Origin: SYFY01 sp031385325
GTDB lineage: Bacteria > Pseudomonadota > Gammaproteobacteria > Pseudomonadales > Azotimanducaceae
Direction of reading: 5' to 3'
Length of the DNA stretch: 40,433 bases
Assembly (NCBI GenBank): GCA_031385325.1
Contig: JANNBJ010000230.1
Location: 1 to 40,433, forward strand
The notes beneath the pieces were generated by a model. It worked only from the letters and a program-made list of their open reading frames with translations. It ran no database searches and was not told where the DNA came from. Position 1 is the first letter of the stretch; the number at the start of each line of letters is the position of its first letter. Positions 1 through 8,733 of this stretch are shown piece after piece. The position numbers and the translations under genes are program-made.

Positions 1-269
1 GCAGCCAGAATATGACTGTAACCACGACCCAATTCTGCGACCAATCCAGCAATGTTCTCTGCTAATTGGTGCGCGTAGACAACGTTGTCGGCATGCAGAA
101 CCTTGCGAATACCGGGCACTTTGGCGGCGGCATTTGCTACGGCTGCGGAACCGGACCCTGCAACCAACAGGTCTACATCTCCGCCAATGGCCATAGCGGC
201 TGCAACTGCAACGCGGGTGGCCGCCTTGAGTTCCTTGTTATCGTGTTCAGCGACTACCAGTATGCTCAT
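1..269 (-). CDS. etfA: Electron transfer flavoprotein alpha subunit, N-terminal part (runs off window)
   Basis: This is the first 89 or so codons of the ETF alpha subunit, which with EtfB forms the soluble FAD- and AMP-binding heterodimer that takes electrons from acyl-CoA and other dehydrogenases. The translation begins MSILVVAEHDNKELKAATR, the typical start of the alpha subunit, and continues with the Ala-rich helix and a V-x-L-L-V-A-G-S-G strand/turn. The FAD-binding C-terminal half lies outside the window. The ATG overlaps the etfB stop in an ATGA (266-269), so the two genes are translationally coupled in the order etfB-etfA. The call is firm because of both sequence and context. Confidence 0.93.
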   Translation of the reverse strand, partial: MSILVVAEHDNKELKAATRVAVAAAMAIGGDVDLLVAGSGSAAVANAAAKVPGIRKVLHADNVVYAHQLAENIAGLVAELGRGYSHILA

Positions 270-1018
270 GCGATCACCTTTGCTTCGTTACGCAGTTTGT
301 TCACAAGTTCTTCAACGGACCCTACTTTCACCCCCGCGCCACGCTCACTTGGCGGCTCGACCTTGAGGACCTTGACCGTAGGATTCAAGTCCACCCCCAA
401 ATCGGCGGGCGTGAGGACATCCATCGGCTTTTTCTTTGCCTTCATGATGTTGGGTAGGGACGCGTAACGCGGTTCGTTGAGACGCAGATCGGTGGTAATT
501 ACGGCAGGCAGTTTGATGCGCAGCGTTTGCAGGCCTCCGTCGATTTCTCGTATGACCTCGAGGGAACCATCGACCGCCGTTACCTTGGAAGCAAAGGTTG
601 CCTGTGGCATTCCGGTAAGTGCCGCAAACATCTGGCCAGTCTGGCTGTTGTCACCATCAATTGACTGCTTGCCGAAAATAACGATCTGAGCGCCTTCCCG
701 GTCTTGTATGGCCTTCAGTGCCTTGGCAACTCCCAAGGGCTGCACATCGACATCCGTCTGGACCAGAATGGCCCGATCAGCTCCGAGTGCAAGGCACGTT
801 CGCAACTGTTCCTGACAAGGAGTTCCACCAACGCAGACGGCAATCACTTCAGTCGCGACACCCGCCTCCTTCAAACGCACGGCTTCTTCGATGGCGATCT
901 CGCAGAATGGATTGACCGCCATTTTCACGTTGGCAAGATCCACACCCGTGCCATCAGGCTTGACTCGCACTTTCACGTTGGCGTCGACCACGCGTTTGAC
1001 CGGTACCAGTACCTTCAT
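266..1018 (-). CDS. etfB: Electron transfer flavoprotein beta subunit
   Basis: EtfB binds the structural AMP and pairs with EtfA. The protein has 250 residues, the normal length. It opens MKVLVPVKRVVDANVKVRVK and carries the beta-subunit signature around residues 34-50 (MAVNPFCEIAIEEAVRLKE), the VCVGG turn near 60-66, the GKQSIDGD loop near 115-122 that contacts AMP, and the long lysine-rich recognition-loop region around 190. An AGAGGG-like ribosome site lies just upstream of the ATG at 1018. It overlaps etfA by four bases and is divergent from the ETF-quinone oxidoreductase at 1275, so the 256-bp spacer probably holds promoters for both directions. Confidence 0.96.
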   Translation of the reverse strand: MKVLVPVKRVVDANVKVRVKPDGTGVDLANVKMAVNPFCEIAIEEAVRLKEAGVATEVIAVCVGGTPCQEQLRTCLALGADRAILVQTDVDVQPLGVAKALKAIQDREGAQIVIFGKQSIDGDNSQTGQMFAALTGMPQATFASKVTAVDGSLEVIREIDGGLQTLRIKLPAVITTDLRLNEPRYASLPNIMKAKKKPMDVLTPADLGVDLNPTVKVLKVEPPSERGAGVKVGSVEELVNKLRNEAKVIA

Positions 1019-1237
1019 GTAGCCCTCTTCTTTTATCTAGATATCAACTCTTGATCAGAAACGAAAACACAGCATGACAGCTTGCGCTGCTGCTTCAATT
1101 TGAGATTGCCCCGCATTCCCGACTGAAAATTCTGGCCACTTGGCCTCGCTATCTCGGTTGCCCTTCGACTACGTTTACCGGGGTAAAAAAGGCGCGGTAT
1201 TGTCACCGGGCCTTCCAGACGGGTCAATGTTGTCGCG

Positions 1238-1243
1238 TATAAT
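1238..1243 (+). promoter_or_regulatory. Candidate -10 box for the ETF-quinone oxidoreductase
   Basis: A perfect TATAAT sits 31 bases before the chosen ATG at 1275. The best -35-like hexamer (TTCCAG, 1213-1218) is poor and 19 bases away, so only the -10 is convincing. If transcription starts near 1250, the longer upstream starts of this reading frame (1140, 1227) are excluded, which supports 1275. Confidence 0.45.
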
Positions 1244-1274
1244 GCTCGCCTCAACTCACCAGGTACTTACAAAC

Positions 1275-2939
1275 ATGCCGAACGCTGCTCAACGCGAAGC
1301 AATGGAATTCGATGTGGTGATCGTCGGTGGCGGCCCTTCCGGACTTGCGACCGCGATTCGGTTGATGCAACTCGCACAAAAATCAGGCCAGGAAATCAGT
1401 GTTTGCCTGGTAGAAAAAGGGTCCGAGATTGGCGCCCACATACTGTCCGGCGCAGTCTTTGAGCCACGGGCGCTCAACGAGTTGATCCCGGACTGGAAAG
1501 CGCGCGGCGCTCCCCTCAACAATCCGGTCACCGAAGACGACGTGTATTACATGGTGAATGGCGTGAACCGGGTCCGCATTCCGAAGTTGTTTATTCCCAG
1601 GGATCTGGACAACCACGGCAATTACGCCATCAGCCTGGGCAACCTCTGTCGCTGGCTCGGCGAGCAGGCCGAAGGGCTCGGCGTCAATCTGTTCCCGGGA
1701 TTTGCCGCGTCGGAAGTTCTGTTTAACGAAGACGGCAGTGTTCGTGGCGTTGCCACCGGCGACATGGGTGTCAGCCGGGAGGGTGAACACAAAAGCACAT
1801 TCACACCAGGTTATGAACTGCTCGCAAAGTTCACCGTCTTTGCCGAAGGGTGTCGGGGCAATCTGGGTAAGCAGCTTATCTCGCGATTAGGGCTTGCTGA
1901 AAACTCCTCGACTCAACACTACGGGATTGGTTTCAAGGAACTTTGGGATGTCGATCCTGACCTGCATGTTCCAGGTCGAGTATTACACTCGCTGGGTTGG
2001 CCGCTCGGTCACTTCCCTGGTCAGACCACAGGCGGTTCATATCTGTATCACCTTGAGAACAACCAGGTATCACTCGGACTGATTGTTGACCTGTGTTATT
2101 CGAATCCTCATCTTTCGCCATTCGATGAGTTTCAGCGCTGGAAGCACCACCCGCTGATTGCCAATGTGTTGAAAGGCGGCAAGCGGGTTTCTTATGGCGC
2201 GCGCGCGATCGTCAAGGGAGGTATCCAGGCCCTGCCGAAAAACGTGTTCCCTGGTGGCTTGCTGATTGGCGACGATGCGGGCTTCCTGAATGTCATCAAG
2301 GTCAAAGGCAGCCATGCGGCGATGAAGTCCGGCATGCTGGCTGCTGAGACCATTGCAGCAGCACTGGCCCGTGGTGAGGCTCATACCGAGTTGAGTGAGT
2401 TTCAGGCTCGATTCGAGAATTCGTGGTTGTTCGATGAACTCAATCGCTCTCGCAACGCTGCCCCCAGCCTGCATAAATTCGGGGCTCTGATGGGGTCGGG
2501 TGCCGCACTGGTGGACAGTTGGTTCCAGGGGAATCTGCCCTGGACGCTGAGTGATCCTGTTCCAGATCATGCAACCCTGAAGCCTGCCTCAGCAAGTAAA
2601 CCCATCGATTATCCAAAACCCGATGGCGTACTCTCGTTTGACAAACTGTCGTCTGTCTTTCTGAGCAATACCAATCACGAAGAAGACCAGCCATGTCATC
2701 TGACGTTGAAGGATGCATCGATTCCTGTGGCAAAAAATCTGCCGACCTGGGATGAACCGGCACAGCGATATTGTCCTGCTGGCGTTTATGAGATTGTCAG
2801 GGAAGACAGCGGCCCGAGATTCCAGATCAACGCGCAAAACTGCGTGCATTGTAAAACCTGCGATATCAAGGATCCATCGCAGAATATCGTTTGGGTGGTT
2901 CCGGAAGGTGCTGGTGGGCCGAACTATCCGAATATGTGA
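1275..2939 (+). CDS. Electron transfer flavoprotein-ubiquinone oxidoreductase
   Basis: This enzyme oxidises reduced ETF and reduces ubiquinone at the inner membrane, linking beta-oxidation and related dehydrogenations to respiration. With the start at 1275 it has 554 residues, the usual bacterial length. An N-terminal FAD-binding VVIVGGGPSGLA lies at residues 14-25. The C-terminal ferredoxin-like part has the four [4Fe-4S] ligands, C500 (in YCPAGVYEI) and C523/C526/C529 (NCVHCKTCDIKDP), and ends near the expected GGPNYPNM. The frame is open upstream to 1140, but homologues start a few residues before MEFDVVIVG and a TATAAT box lies at 1238-1243. It is divergent from etfBA, its electron-donor partner. 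Confidence 0.95.
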   Translation: MPNAAQREAMEFDVVIVGGGPSGLATAIRLMQLAQKSGQEISVCLVEKGSEIGAHILSGAVFEPRALNELIPDWKARGAPLNNPVTEDDVYYMVNGVNRVRIPKLFIPRDLDNHGNYAISLGNLCRWLGEQAEGLGVNLFPGFAASEVLFNEDGSVRGVATGDMGVSREGEHKSTFTPGYELLAKFTVFAEGCRGNLGKQLISRLGLAENSSTQHYGIGFKELWDVDPDLHVPGRVLHSLGWPLGHFPGQTTGGSYLYHLENNQVSLGLIVDLCYSNPHLSPFDEFQRWKHHPLIANVLKGGKRVSYGARAIVKGGIQALPKNVFPGGLLIGDDAGFLNVIKVKGSHAAMKSGMLAAETIAAALARGEAHTELSEFQARFENSWLFDELNRSRNAAPSLHKFGALMGSGAALVDSWFQGNLPWTLSDPVPDHATLKPASASKPIDYPKPDGVLSFDKLSSVFLSNTNHEEDQPCHLTLKDASIPVAKNLPTWDEPAQRYCPAGVYEIVREDSGPRFQINAQNCVHCKTCDIKDPSQNIVWVVPEGAGGPNYPNM

Positions 2940-2971
2940 CCGCTGACTCGATCAGCTAAAGCCCAACGAAC

Positions 2972-3535
2972 TCAATCCAGATAAAAACACGCCCCTCGGC
3001 TGAACAGGCAGGGGCGACCATCGTGTTCGATGGCAAGATTCATCAACCGATAAAACGCTGATCTTGTGATCAGCGCGTCGAGCCCATCGCGCACATCAAG
3101 ATAAGGGCGTCCACCACGCAGGGAGATCGGATGGTCGTTGCTCGCAACGACAAGATCGCCCCCATTGGTATTGAACAACAATTCACTTTGCTCGCCCGTT
3201 CCGCGCGTCTCAAAATCCAGTGCCAACAAGGGAACGTCCTCTACCACAATGCGCAGTTTTTCGTGAGGTGAAACCAGAAAGTAGGAATCACCCTCACGCA
3301 ACAACACCGTGGAAAACAAGCGCACCAACGCTGGACGGGTAAACGCGGTGCCTTCGTGATACCAGGTACCGTCTCGAGCAATCCGGATATCGATCTGACC
3401 TTCCGCTGCCGACTGCCATCGATGAATCGGTGGCAGGCGCCGACTGCTTGCCTGTCTGTCGAGTTCTAAAAAAAGATCGTCGATTCGATGGTCTGGCACG
3501 GGGTGTTCTGCAGACAATGCTGAGTGATCAAGCAT
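2972..3535 (-). CDS. DUF1285 family protein
   Basis: A 187-residue soluble protein of the DUF1285 family, found mainly in Proteobacteria and of unknown function. Recognisable features are the DGTWYHEGTAFTRPALVRLF segment around residues 60-80, followed by LLREGDSYFLVSPHEKLRI and the VEDVPLLAL strand. There is no signal peptide or membrane segment. I start at the ATG at 3535 because homologues begin shortly before the IDDLFLEL helix; the frame is open further upstream to 3640, overlapping the lipoprotein gene, which is unlikely. It is the last gene of the minus-strand group after the lipoprotein (20-bp gap) and is convergent with the ETF-quinone oxidoreductase. No role can be deduced. Confidence 0.8.
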   Translation of the reverse strand: MLDHSALSAEHPVPDHRIDDLFLELDRQASSRRLPPIHRWQSAAEGQIDIRIARDGTWYHEGTAFTRPALVRLFSTVLLREGDSYFLVSPHEKLRIVVEDVPLLALDFETRGTGEQSELLFNTNGGDLVVASNDHPISLRGGRPYLDVRDGLDALITRSAFYRLMNLAIEHDGRPCLFSRGACFYLD

Positions 3536-3555
3536 GATCGATTGCCGGACAAATA

Positions 3556-4107
3556 TCAGCTTCCGGTCAATGCCGCACCAACTGCGGAAAAGGCAAGGGT
3601 CAACGCGACTGGATCGTGCCAATCCCGACCACGCAACCACGGTTCGATTTCAACTGTCAGTCGTGTCACCAGGTTGTTGTCTGCATTGTGTATGACGTCG
3701 ATGATCAGCTGATCTCGTTCCGCAACCCGTGTCACCTTGTTACCGGTAGCTCGCAGAGATTTCATTGCCCAATGCTCTGCTGGATCGCCGCTGATATCGT
3801 TTGCTTCGAATACCGGGTCAGGCCAGTGCACAACCAATCGCCAGTTTGATTCGATGGGTGCAATTTGCAGGTGCTCGGCAAGCCCGGTCTGGACTGCGAG
3901 CAAACGTTCGTTATCGTTGCGACCGTCGGCATGGACCACCATTACCTCGGTAAAGGGTTGCAACGTCCAACGCGACTGATTTTCTATCGTTACACCACCC
4001 AGGGTTCTCGTCGCTCGCAGGGTATTCACGACATCAGGATGTGGCTGAACAATGCTGCAAGCCGCCACCTGTGAGATGAGAAAGAGAATCATGAAAAATC
4101 GGGACAT
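3556..4107 (-). CDS. Predicted lipoprotein of unknown function
   Basis: A 183-residue exported protein. The first 17 residues form a lipoprotein signal peptide (MSRFFMILFLISQVAAC) with the lipobox VAAC, so Cys17 should be lipidated. The rest is beta-rich and ends in a small-residue hydrophobic stretch (LAFSAVGAALTGS). I recognise no named domain. A TATACT hexamer on the minus strand (4138-4143) lies about 30 bases upstream and could be its own -10. It sits 97 bp downstream of moaA and 20 bp upstream of the DUF1285 gene. Lipidation is well supported; the function is unknown. Confidence 0.75.
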   Translation of the reverse strand: MSRFFMILFLISQVAACSIVQPHPDVVNTLRATRTLGGVTIENQSRWTLQPFTEVMVVHADGRNDNERLLAVQTGLAEHLQIAPIESNWRLVVHWPDPVFEANDISGDPAEHWAMKSLRATGNKVTRVAERDQLIIDVIHNADNNLVTRLTVEIEPWLRGRDWHDPVALTLAFSAVGAALTGS

Positions 4108-4204
4108 ACAGGCGGCCTAAATTGACGACTCGAAGTGAGTATAGGCAGAAGATGGAGACCGTCCGGGTTGGTCGGCTTCGATGGCGACAGGTGGTCTGCG
4201 CCGA

Positions 4205-5170
4205 TCAACCGCCGATAAACTTCATCACCGTCCATTCGCCCTGGAATCGTATGGGCTGCTTGTCCGCCAAAGCCTTCCCGAGGACGATTCCGAGCGCTTC
4301 TTCAGCTTCATCATCGGGCATGCTCAGTATCGGGTTGAGATCGTGCGAATGAGCATTTGAAAGGCAGCCGAACAATCTGCCGTTGGACGACAATCGCAGC
4401 CGCGTACAGGAGGCGCAAAAAGGCTCGGTTTCATTGGCGATGATTCCGAAGGTCCCTCGACTGGGGATCTGAAAACGTACGGCTGTGGAATCGAAGGGGG
4501 CATCGGTGCGGGCGTACTCGTACCGGCTGCCGATGGTTTCCAGCAACTCATCCATACCAATGAAATCACGGGCAAACTGGTTGCCCGCTCGCAAGTGCCC
4601 CATCTTCATCAGTTCGATGTAACGCAGCTCGAAACCGCGTTCGAGACAATAGTCGAGCAGGGGCAGAATCTGGTCGCCATTGGCAGAGCGTAGCGGCACC
4701 ATGTTGATCTTGACCTTCACACCAGCACTGGCCATCCGGTCGATGCCTTCGAGTACGGTCCGTAGATCGCCAGATTTCGCAATTTCACGGAAACCGGCAG
4801 GATTGAGCGTGTCGAGGCTGACATTGATTCGCTTCAGCCCGGCCGCGAGCAGCATGTCGGCCTTGCGGCTCAACAACTGGCCGTTGGTGGTCAAGCCAAC
4901 ATCGTCGAGAGGCAGTTTCATCAAGGCAGGGAAAAAGGTGTCGATCTTTGCGGCGACCAGGGGTTCGCCGCCAGTTACCCGAACCTTGTCAACACCGCCT
5001 ACGCGCATGAGCAGTGTTACGGCGCGAATCAGCTCTTCAGCGCCCAGCTCTGATTCAGCGGGTTGAAGTCGTTTGCCATTGGGCACGCAGTACGTACACG
5101 CATAATTGCAGGCAGCGGTGAGGCTGACTCGCAGATTGCGGAAAGTTCTGCCGTGGGCGTCGGTGATCAT
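4205..5170 (-). CDS. moaA: GTP 3',8-cyclase MoaA (molybdenum cofactor step 1)
   Basis: A radical-SAM enzyme that rearranges GTP to 3',8-cyclo-7,8-dihydro-GTP, the first step of molybdopterin synthesis. The 321-residue protein has the N-terminal SAM cluster C21-x3-C25-x2-C28 (AACNYACTYCVP), the GGEP motif at 68-71, and the second GTP-binding [4Fe-4S] ligands C252, C255 and C269. It ends in the characteristic Gly-Gly (KFIGG) required in the family. No other moa or mod gene lies in the window, so the pathway is split elsewhere. The upstream 190 bp holds a plus-strand structured RNA candidate rather than an obvious leader for this gene. Confidence 0.95.
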   Translation of the reverse strand: MITDAHGRTFRNLRVSLTAACNYACTYCVPNGKRLQPAESELGAEELIRAVTLLMRVGGVDKVRVTGGEPLVAAKIDTFFPALMKLPLDDVGLTTNGQLLSRKADMLLAAGLKRINVSLDTLNPAGFREIAKSGDLRTVLEGIDRMASAGVKVKINMVPLRSANGDQILPLLDYCLERGFELRYIELMKMGHLRAGNQFARDFIGMDELLETIGSRYEYARTDAPFDSTAVRFQIPSRGTFGIIANETEPFCASCTRLRLSSNGRLFGCLSNAHSHDLNPILSMPDDEAEEALGIVLGKALADKQPIRFQGEWTVMKFIGG

Positions 5171-5242
5171 GAACGAAGTATGCCACGGCTGAGTACGGAA
5201 CTTTGAACTGGTTCCCTGCAGTTTTTGTTAACTCTGCTTAAC

Positions 5243-5365
5243 TGAGGGAGTCATCGCACAGTCTCTCCCCCCTTAAGGCGTGTGACGACACGGAACGAAA
5301 GTTCCGAATTTTAGTGACTCCTCATGGAAGTTACCCGACGCCTCCCTCGGCGTCGGGTTTTTTTT
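5243..5365 (+). ncRNA. Candidate structured small RNA with C-rich loops, between moaA and murF
   Basis: Both flanking genes are on the minus strand, yet this spacer carries a strong plus-strand intrinsic terminator (5334-5365) and a folded region before it. Visible pairings: 5243-5253 with 5315-5324 (ten pairs with one bulged G); a hairpin CGGAAC-GAAA-GTTCCG (5291-5306) with a GNRA loop on this strand only; and an alternative CGTGT-GACG-ACACG (5279-5292). Unpaired CTCTCCCCCC (5263-5272) and the terminator loop TCCCTC are C-rich, like anti-Shine-Dalgarno loops of several known small RNAs. A weak promoter could be TTGAAC (5203) with TGTTAA (5226), spacing 17. The 5' end is a guess. I do not recognise a named RNA family. 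Confidence 0.45.
5334..5365 (+). terminator. Intrinsic terminator, plus strand
   Basis: A 9-bp perfect stem (CCCGACGCC/GGCGTCGGG) with loop TCCCTC is followed by eight Ts (5358-5365) that run into the stop codon of murF on the other strand. The minus-strand side lacks a T-run after the stem, so it acts for plus-strand transcription, where no protein gene precedes it. Confidence 0.85.
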
Positions 5366-6728
5366 AATTGCCCACACCGGATCGCGAACTCAGCACAAGA
5401 CGTAACCGCGCGACAAAATTCTTCGCCCAGAACACCCGATTACTGCCTTTGATCAAGACAGCGTCGCCCGTAGCCAGACGTGGCACGAGCTGAGCAAGCA
5501 ACTCATCGTCCGCAGAAGCTGTCCACCCAAGGCAATTTGGCAGACTTTCAAGCACCCGCATTCCTTCGCCCACAGCCCAGAAGCCTGCCAAAAATGTCAC
5601 CTCGCGGGCGAGGCTTTGGTGATATCGATCGCTGTCTTCGCCCAGTTCCAGCATTTCTCCAAGCAAGGCATAAGTCTTTGTCGCAGCCGAACCAGCGAAG
5701 GTGCGAATCGAGGCGGTCATGCTGTCGGGGTTGGCGTTGTAGCTGTCATCAATGATGTGCACACCGGCGACGTCAAAGGTCTGCCCCCTCCCCGCCGGGA
5801 CCAGATAATCGCCAAGATCGGCAGCTGCCTCTGGATCGCGATCGAGTGCAATCAGAGTCGCAATCACCGCGGCGAGAGACAGTGCGCGGTGCGTGCCCCC
5901 GCCCGGAATCCTGGCAACCAAATTTCGCGTGGGTAGTCGGAAAGTGGCTACTGTCCCGTCCACAGCCTCAAGGCGAACCATGGCGTTGGCATCGGTGCCG
6001 AACGTAATTTGCCGCAGGTCGGTTCTTGAACTGGCGGGCAGACTCACTTCGCGTATCAGCGTGCCACCGGGCACAACACCTTTGGCCAACGACATCTTTT
6101 CCGCCAGTAACGCTGAGAAACCGCCAAAGTTCCCGATGTGGGCAGAGTGGACATTCAAAACAATCCCGATATGTGGCGCGACCAGTTCTGATAGCGGGGC
6201 GATCTCACCCGGGTGATTGGTCCCGACCTCATAGATTGCTGCATCGCAACCCCTTGGCGTGCGGGCGAGTGACAAGGGAATACCAATATGATTATTGAGC
6301 GATCCGGGTTCAGCCCAGGCGGAACATGCTGCAGCCAGCAGGCTCTTGGCCGTAGTTTTGCCGCTGCTACCTGTAACGGCGATGGTTTGAGCAGACAACT
6401 CAGCTCGGCGATAACGCGCCATTGACCAAAGTGCGTCCAGAGTATTCTCGACGAGGATTCCCGGTAGTTCGGAGAGTCCTTCCGGTTTGCTGATCAACGC
6501 TGCACTTGCACCTGCGGCACCGGCTTGCTGGAGAAAGTCGTGTCCATTGCGATTGCTGACCGTCGTCGCCTGAAAGCGAGGTCCTGGATCGCCCGCGAGT
6601 GCGACGAACAGATCGCCTTGAGTCAGGTCTCTGGAATCAATACTGATACCGGATATGCCCTGAGGCAGGGCTGCTCCACAAGCAGTACCACCGGTCGCTT
6701 TGAGCAGCTCGTTCCATTGCCATAACAC
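5364..6728 (-). CDS. murF: UDP-N-acetylmuramoyl-tripeptide--D-alanyl-D-alanine ligase
   Basis: MurF adds D-Ala-D-Ala to the UDP-MurNAc-tripeptide, the last cytoplasmic step of the peptidoglycan stem peptide. With the start at the GTG at 6728 the protein has 454 residues, the normal size. The order of domains is Mur N-terminal substrate domain (ISIDSRDLTQGDLFVAL, about 28-44), the ATP P-loop VTGSSGKTT (118-126), the EVGTNHPGEI block of the central domain, and a C-terminal domain with DDSYNANPDSM. GAGGA lies ten bases before the GTG; the frame is open to 6806 but would overlap the sppA promoter region. It stands apart from any dcw cluster. Confidence 0.93.
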   Translation of the reverse strand: MLWQWNELLKATGGTACGAALPQGISGISIDSRDLTQGDLFVALAGDPGPRFQATTVSNRNGHDFLQQAGAAGASAALISKPEGLSELPGILVENTLDALWSMARYRRAELSAQTIAVTGSSGKTTAKSLLAAACSAWAEPGSLNNHIGIPLSLARTPRGCDAAIYEVGTNHPGEIAPLSELVAPHIGIVLNVHSAHIGNFGGFSALLAEKMSLAKGVVPGGTLIREVSLPASSRTDLRQITFGTDANAMVRLEAVDGTVATFRLPTRNLVARIPGGGTHRALSLAAVIATLIALDRDPEAAADLGDYLVPAGRGQTFDVAGVHIIDDSYNANPDSMTASIRTFAGSAATKTYALLGEMLELGEDSDRYHQSLAREVTFLAGFWAVGEGMRVLESLPNCLGWTASADDELLAQLVPRLATGDAVLIKGSNRVFWAKNFVARLRLVLSSRSGVGN

Positions 6729-6842
6729 GCTATCGTTGTCCTCGTGGGGATCGAGAGAGTCTGCCCGGGACCTTCTGACTCCACAAGCTTGTGGCCTGTA
6801 TGTCATGCTGCGCGCGTCAACAACTATCTACCCTTCCCCCTC

Positions 6843-8663
6843 ATGAGTGAATCCACGGTTTCTTTTTGGCAGCGGCTCGGACAGGGCATCACGACGACGC
6901 GCAATTTTGTCCTCAACGCTTTTTTTGTCTTGATCCTCGTGGTGGTGGCCAGCAGCTTTTTTGGCAGCTGCCAGCGCCTGCAAGTTGACGACAATACCGC
7001 ACTGCTCATCCAGCCAAACGGTGTGATCGTTGAGCACGAAAGCATCGGCAATCCCTTGCAGTCATGGCTTGCAGGCGGTAGCCAGGAGCACCAGATCGTA
7101 CTGCCTGATTTGATCAAGGTGATCGATACCGCGGCAACCGACGATCGAATCCGAACCATCGTTCTGGACCTTGAGGGTCTGGCAGGTTTGAATTCCATAC
7201 ATGCCGACGCGCTGGACACCGCGCTCGACCATTTTCAGGAGAGTGGCAAAGAGGTCATTGCCTACGGGAGCTGGTACAGCCAGCAGAACTACCGTCTGGC
7301 CTCAACGGCCAATGCCGTCTACCTTCATCCGATGGGCGAGATCCTGTTTGAAGGATTCTCTGCAGAAGGTTTGTATTTCAAGGACTTGCTCGACAAGTTG
7401 AAAGTGCAAGTTCATGTGTTTCGAGTGGGTGAGTTCAAGTCTGCAGTGGAGCCTTTCACGGAAAACGGCATGTCCGATGCCGCCCGCAACGCGAATCAGG
7501 AACTGGTGGATGGGTTGTGGGCGGACTACATCGGTGCGGTCAGCAAAAATCGTCAACTGGCGGACGGGGCGTTCGCCACCTATGTCGGGGAAATTGACCA
7601 GCGCATCGAAGCCGCAGGCGGCGACACCGCCAGGGCCGCATTGGAGGGTGCACTGGTCGACGAATTGTTGACCGAGGACGAGTTCAACGCGCGGATGGTC
7701 GACAAGGTTGGCGAAGATGACACAGGCAATTTCAAGGCTGTGAGCTTCGAGGATTACCTGCTTGCAACTGCAGAATCACTTCCCGACCTTGGCGATGCGA
7801 ATATCGCGTTGATTCGCATGACTGGCACCATCATGGATGGCGGTAGTGACGGCGCTGTGTCTATCGATCCTGATGTGATGAGAAAGCAAATTCGCGCCGC
7901 CAGAGATGATGAAAACATCCACGCGCTGGTGGTGCGAATCGACTCGCCCGGCGGAAGTGCCTTTGCGTCAGAGCAAATTCGCAAGGAACTGGAGCTTGTT
8001 CAGCTCTCTGAAAAACCTGTGGTGATTTCAATGGGCGAAGTCGCGGCCTCCGGCGGGTATTGGATCTCGTCAACTGCGGATGCGGTGTTTTCGCACCCCC
8101 AGACCATCACCGGATCGATAGGTGTTTTTTCGCTCCTGCCATCGGTTGAACTGGCACTGGAAAGTGTCGGTGTTCGCAGCGACGGGGTCGGAACGAGCCC
8201 GCTGTCTGGCTTGATGAATCCTTACGGGGCGGTGAGTGCGCCCTACGCCCGAATCGCTCAGTCGTCGGTCAATCGAACCTATACGGATTTCGTGAATCTG
8301 GTAGCAAGGGGGCGTGACCTGGCACCGGAAAAAGTCGCCGAGATCGCCGAAGGTCGTGTCTGGCTTGGCAGCCGCGCCAAGGAACTGGGTCTGGTTGACC
8401 AACTCGGCACGCTCGATGATGCCATCGCACATGCCGCTAAGCTCGCGAGCCTGGACACGTTCGAAGTGAGGGAGTTTGCGCCGCCAGTCGATACCCGCTA
8501 CCAGATTCTCCACCAGTTCATGGAGTCTCGGCTGGTACGCGACCTGCTGCCAATTCGCAGCGACGTGATTGTGCGAATCGAGGCACAAATGAAGCGTTGG
8601 CTGCCTCTGCTTGAAAACCGACGCCGGATCTATGCGATCTGTCAGGTCTGTATGGATCTGTAG
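6843..8663 (+). CDS. sppA: Signal peptide peptidase SppA, 67K type
   Basis: A membrane-anchored serine protease that digests cleaved signal peptides in the inner membrane. From the ATG at 6843 the protein has 606 residues, the length of the duplicated (67K) type. One N-terminal membrane anchor (about 21-40) is followed by two tandem S49 domains. The catalytic lysine is K199 (GEFKSAVEPF) in the first domain and the nucleophile S403 (GEVAASGGYW) in the second; the Ser-Lys dyad is thus split between repeats as in the E. coli enzyme (K209/S409). The IDSPGGS loop lies at 367-372. It is divergent from murF with a 114-bp gap. Confidence 0.93.
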   Translation: MSESTVSFWQRLGQGITTTRNFVLNAFFVLILVVVASSFFGSCQRLQVDDNTALLIQPNGVIVEHESIGNPLQSWLAGGSQEHQIVLPDLIKVIDTAATDDRIRTIVLDLEGLAGLNSIHADALDTALDHFQESGKEVIAYGSWYSQQNYRLASTANAVYLHPMGEILFEGFSAEGLYFKDLLDKLKVQVHVFRVGEFKSAVEPFTENGMSDAARNANQELVDGLWADYIGAVSKNRQLADGAFATYVGEIDQRIEAAGGDTARAALEGALVDELLTEDEFNARMVDKVGEDDTGNFKAVSFEDYLLATAESLPDLGDANIALIRMTGTIMDGGSDGAVSIDPDVMRKQIRAARDDENIHALVVRIDSPGGSAFASEQIRKELELVQLSEKPVVISMGEVAASGGYWISSTADAVFSHPQTITGSIGVFSLLPSVELALESVGVRSDGVGTSPLSGLMNPYGAVSAPYARIAQSSVNRTYTDFVNLVARGRDLAPEKVAEIAEGRVWLGSRAKELGLVDQLGTLDDAIAHAAKLASLDTFEVREFAPPVDTRYQILHQFMESRLVRDLLPIRSDVIVRIEAQMKRWLPLLENRRRIYAICQVCMDL

Positions 8664-8671
8664 TTAACGCT

Positions 8672-8697
8672 GGACTGGCACAATGCAGTGCCAGTCC
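8672..8697. terminator. Hairpin between convergent sppA and alkaline phosphatase genes
   Basis: A perfect 10-bp stem (GGACTGGCAC/GTGCCAGTCC) with a six-base loop lies nine bases after the sppA stop and 37 bases from the end of the convergent gene. Neither side has a T-run, so if it ends transcription it is a weak or bidirectional terminator. Confidence 0.4.
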
Positions 8698-8733
8698 GGA
8701 AAACTTCAGAACAGGTACAGTCAACGCTTTCCG

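Noticed and set aside
5171..5333. A molybdenum-cofactor riboswitch in front of moaA
   Set aside because: The tetraloop is GNRA and the terminator T-run is functional only on the plus strand, opposite to moaA. I cannot fit the known Moco-motif fold by eye.
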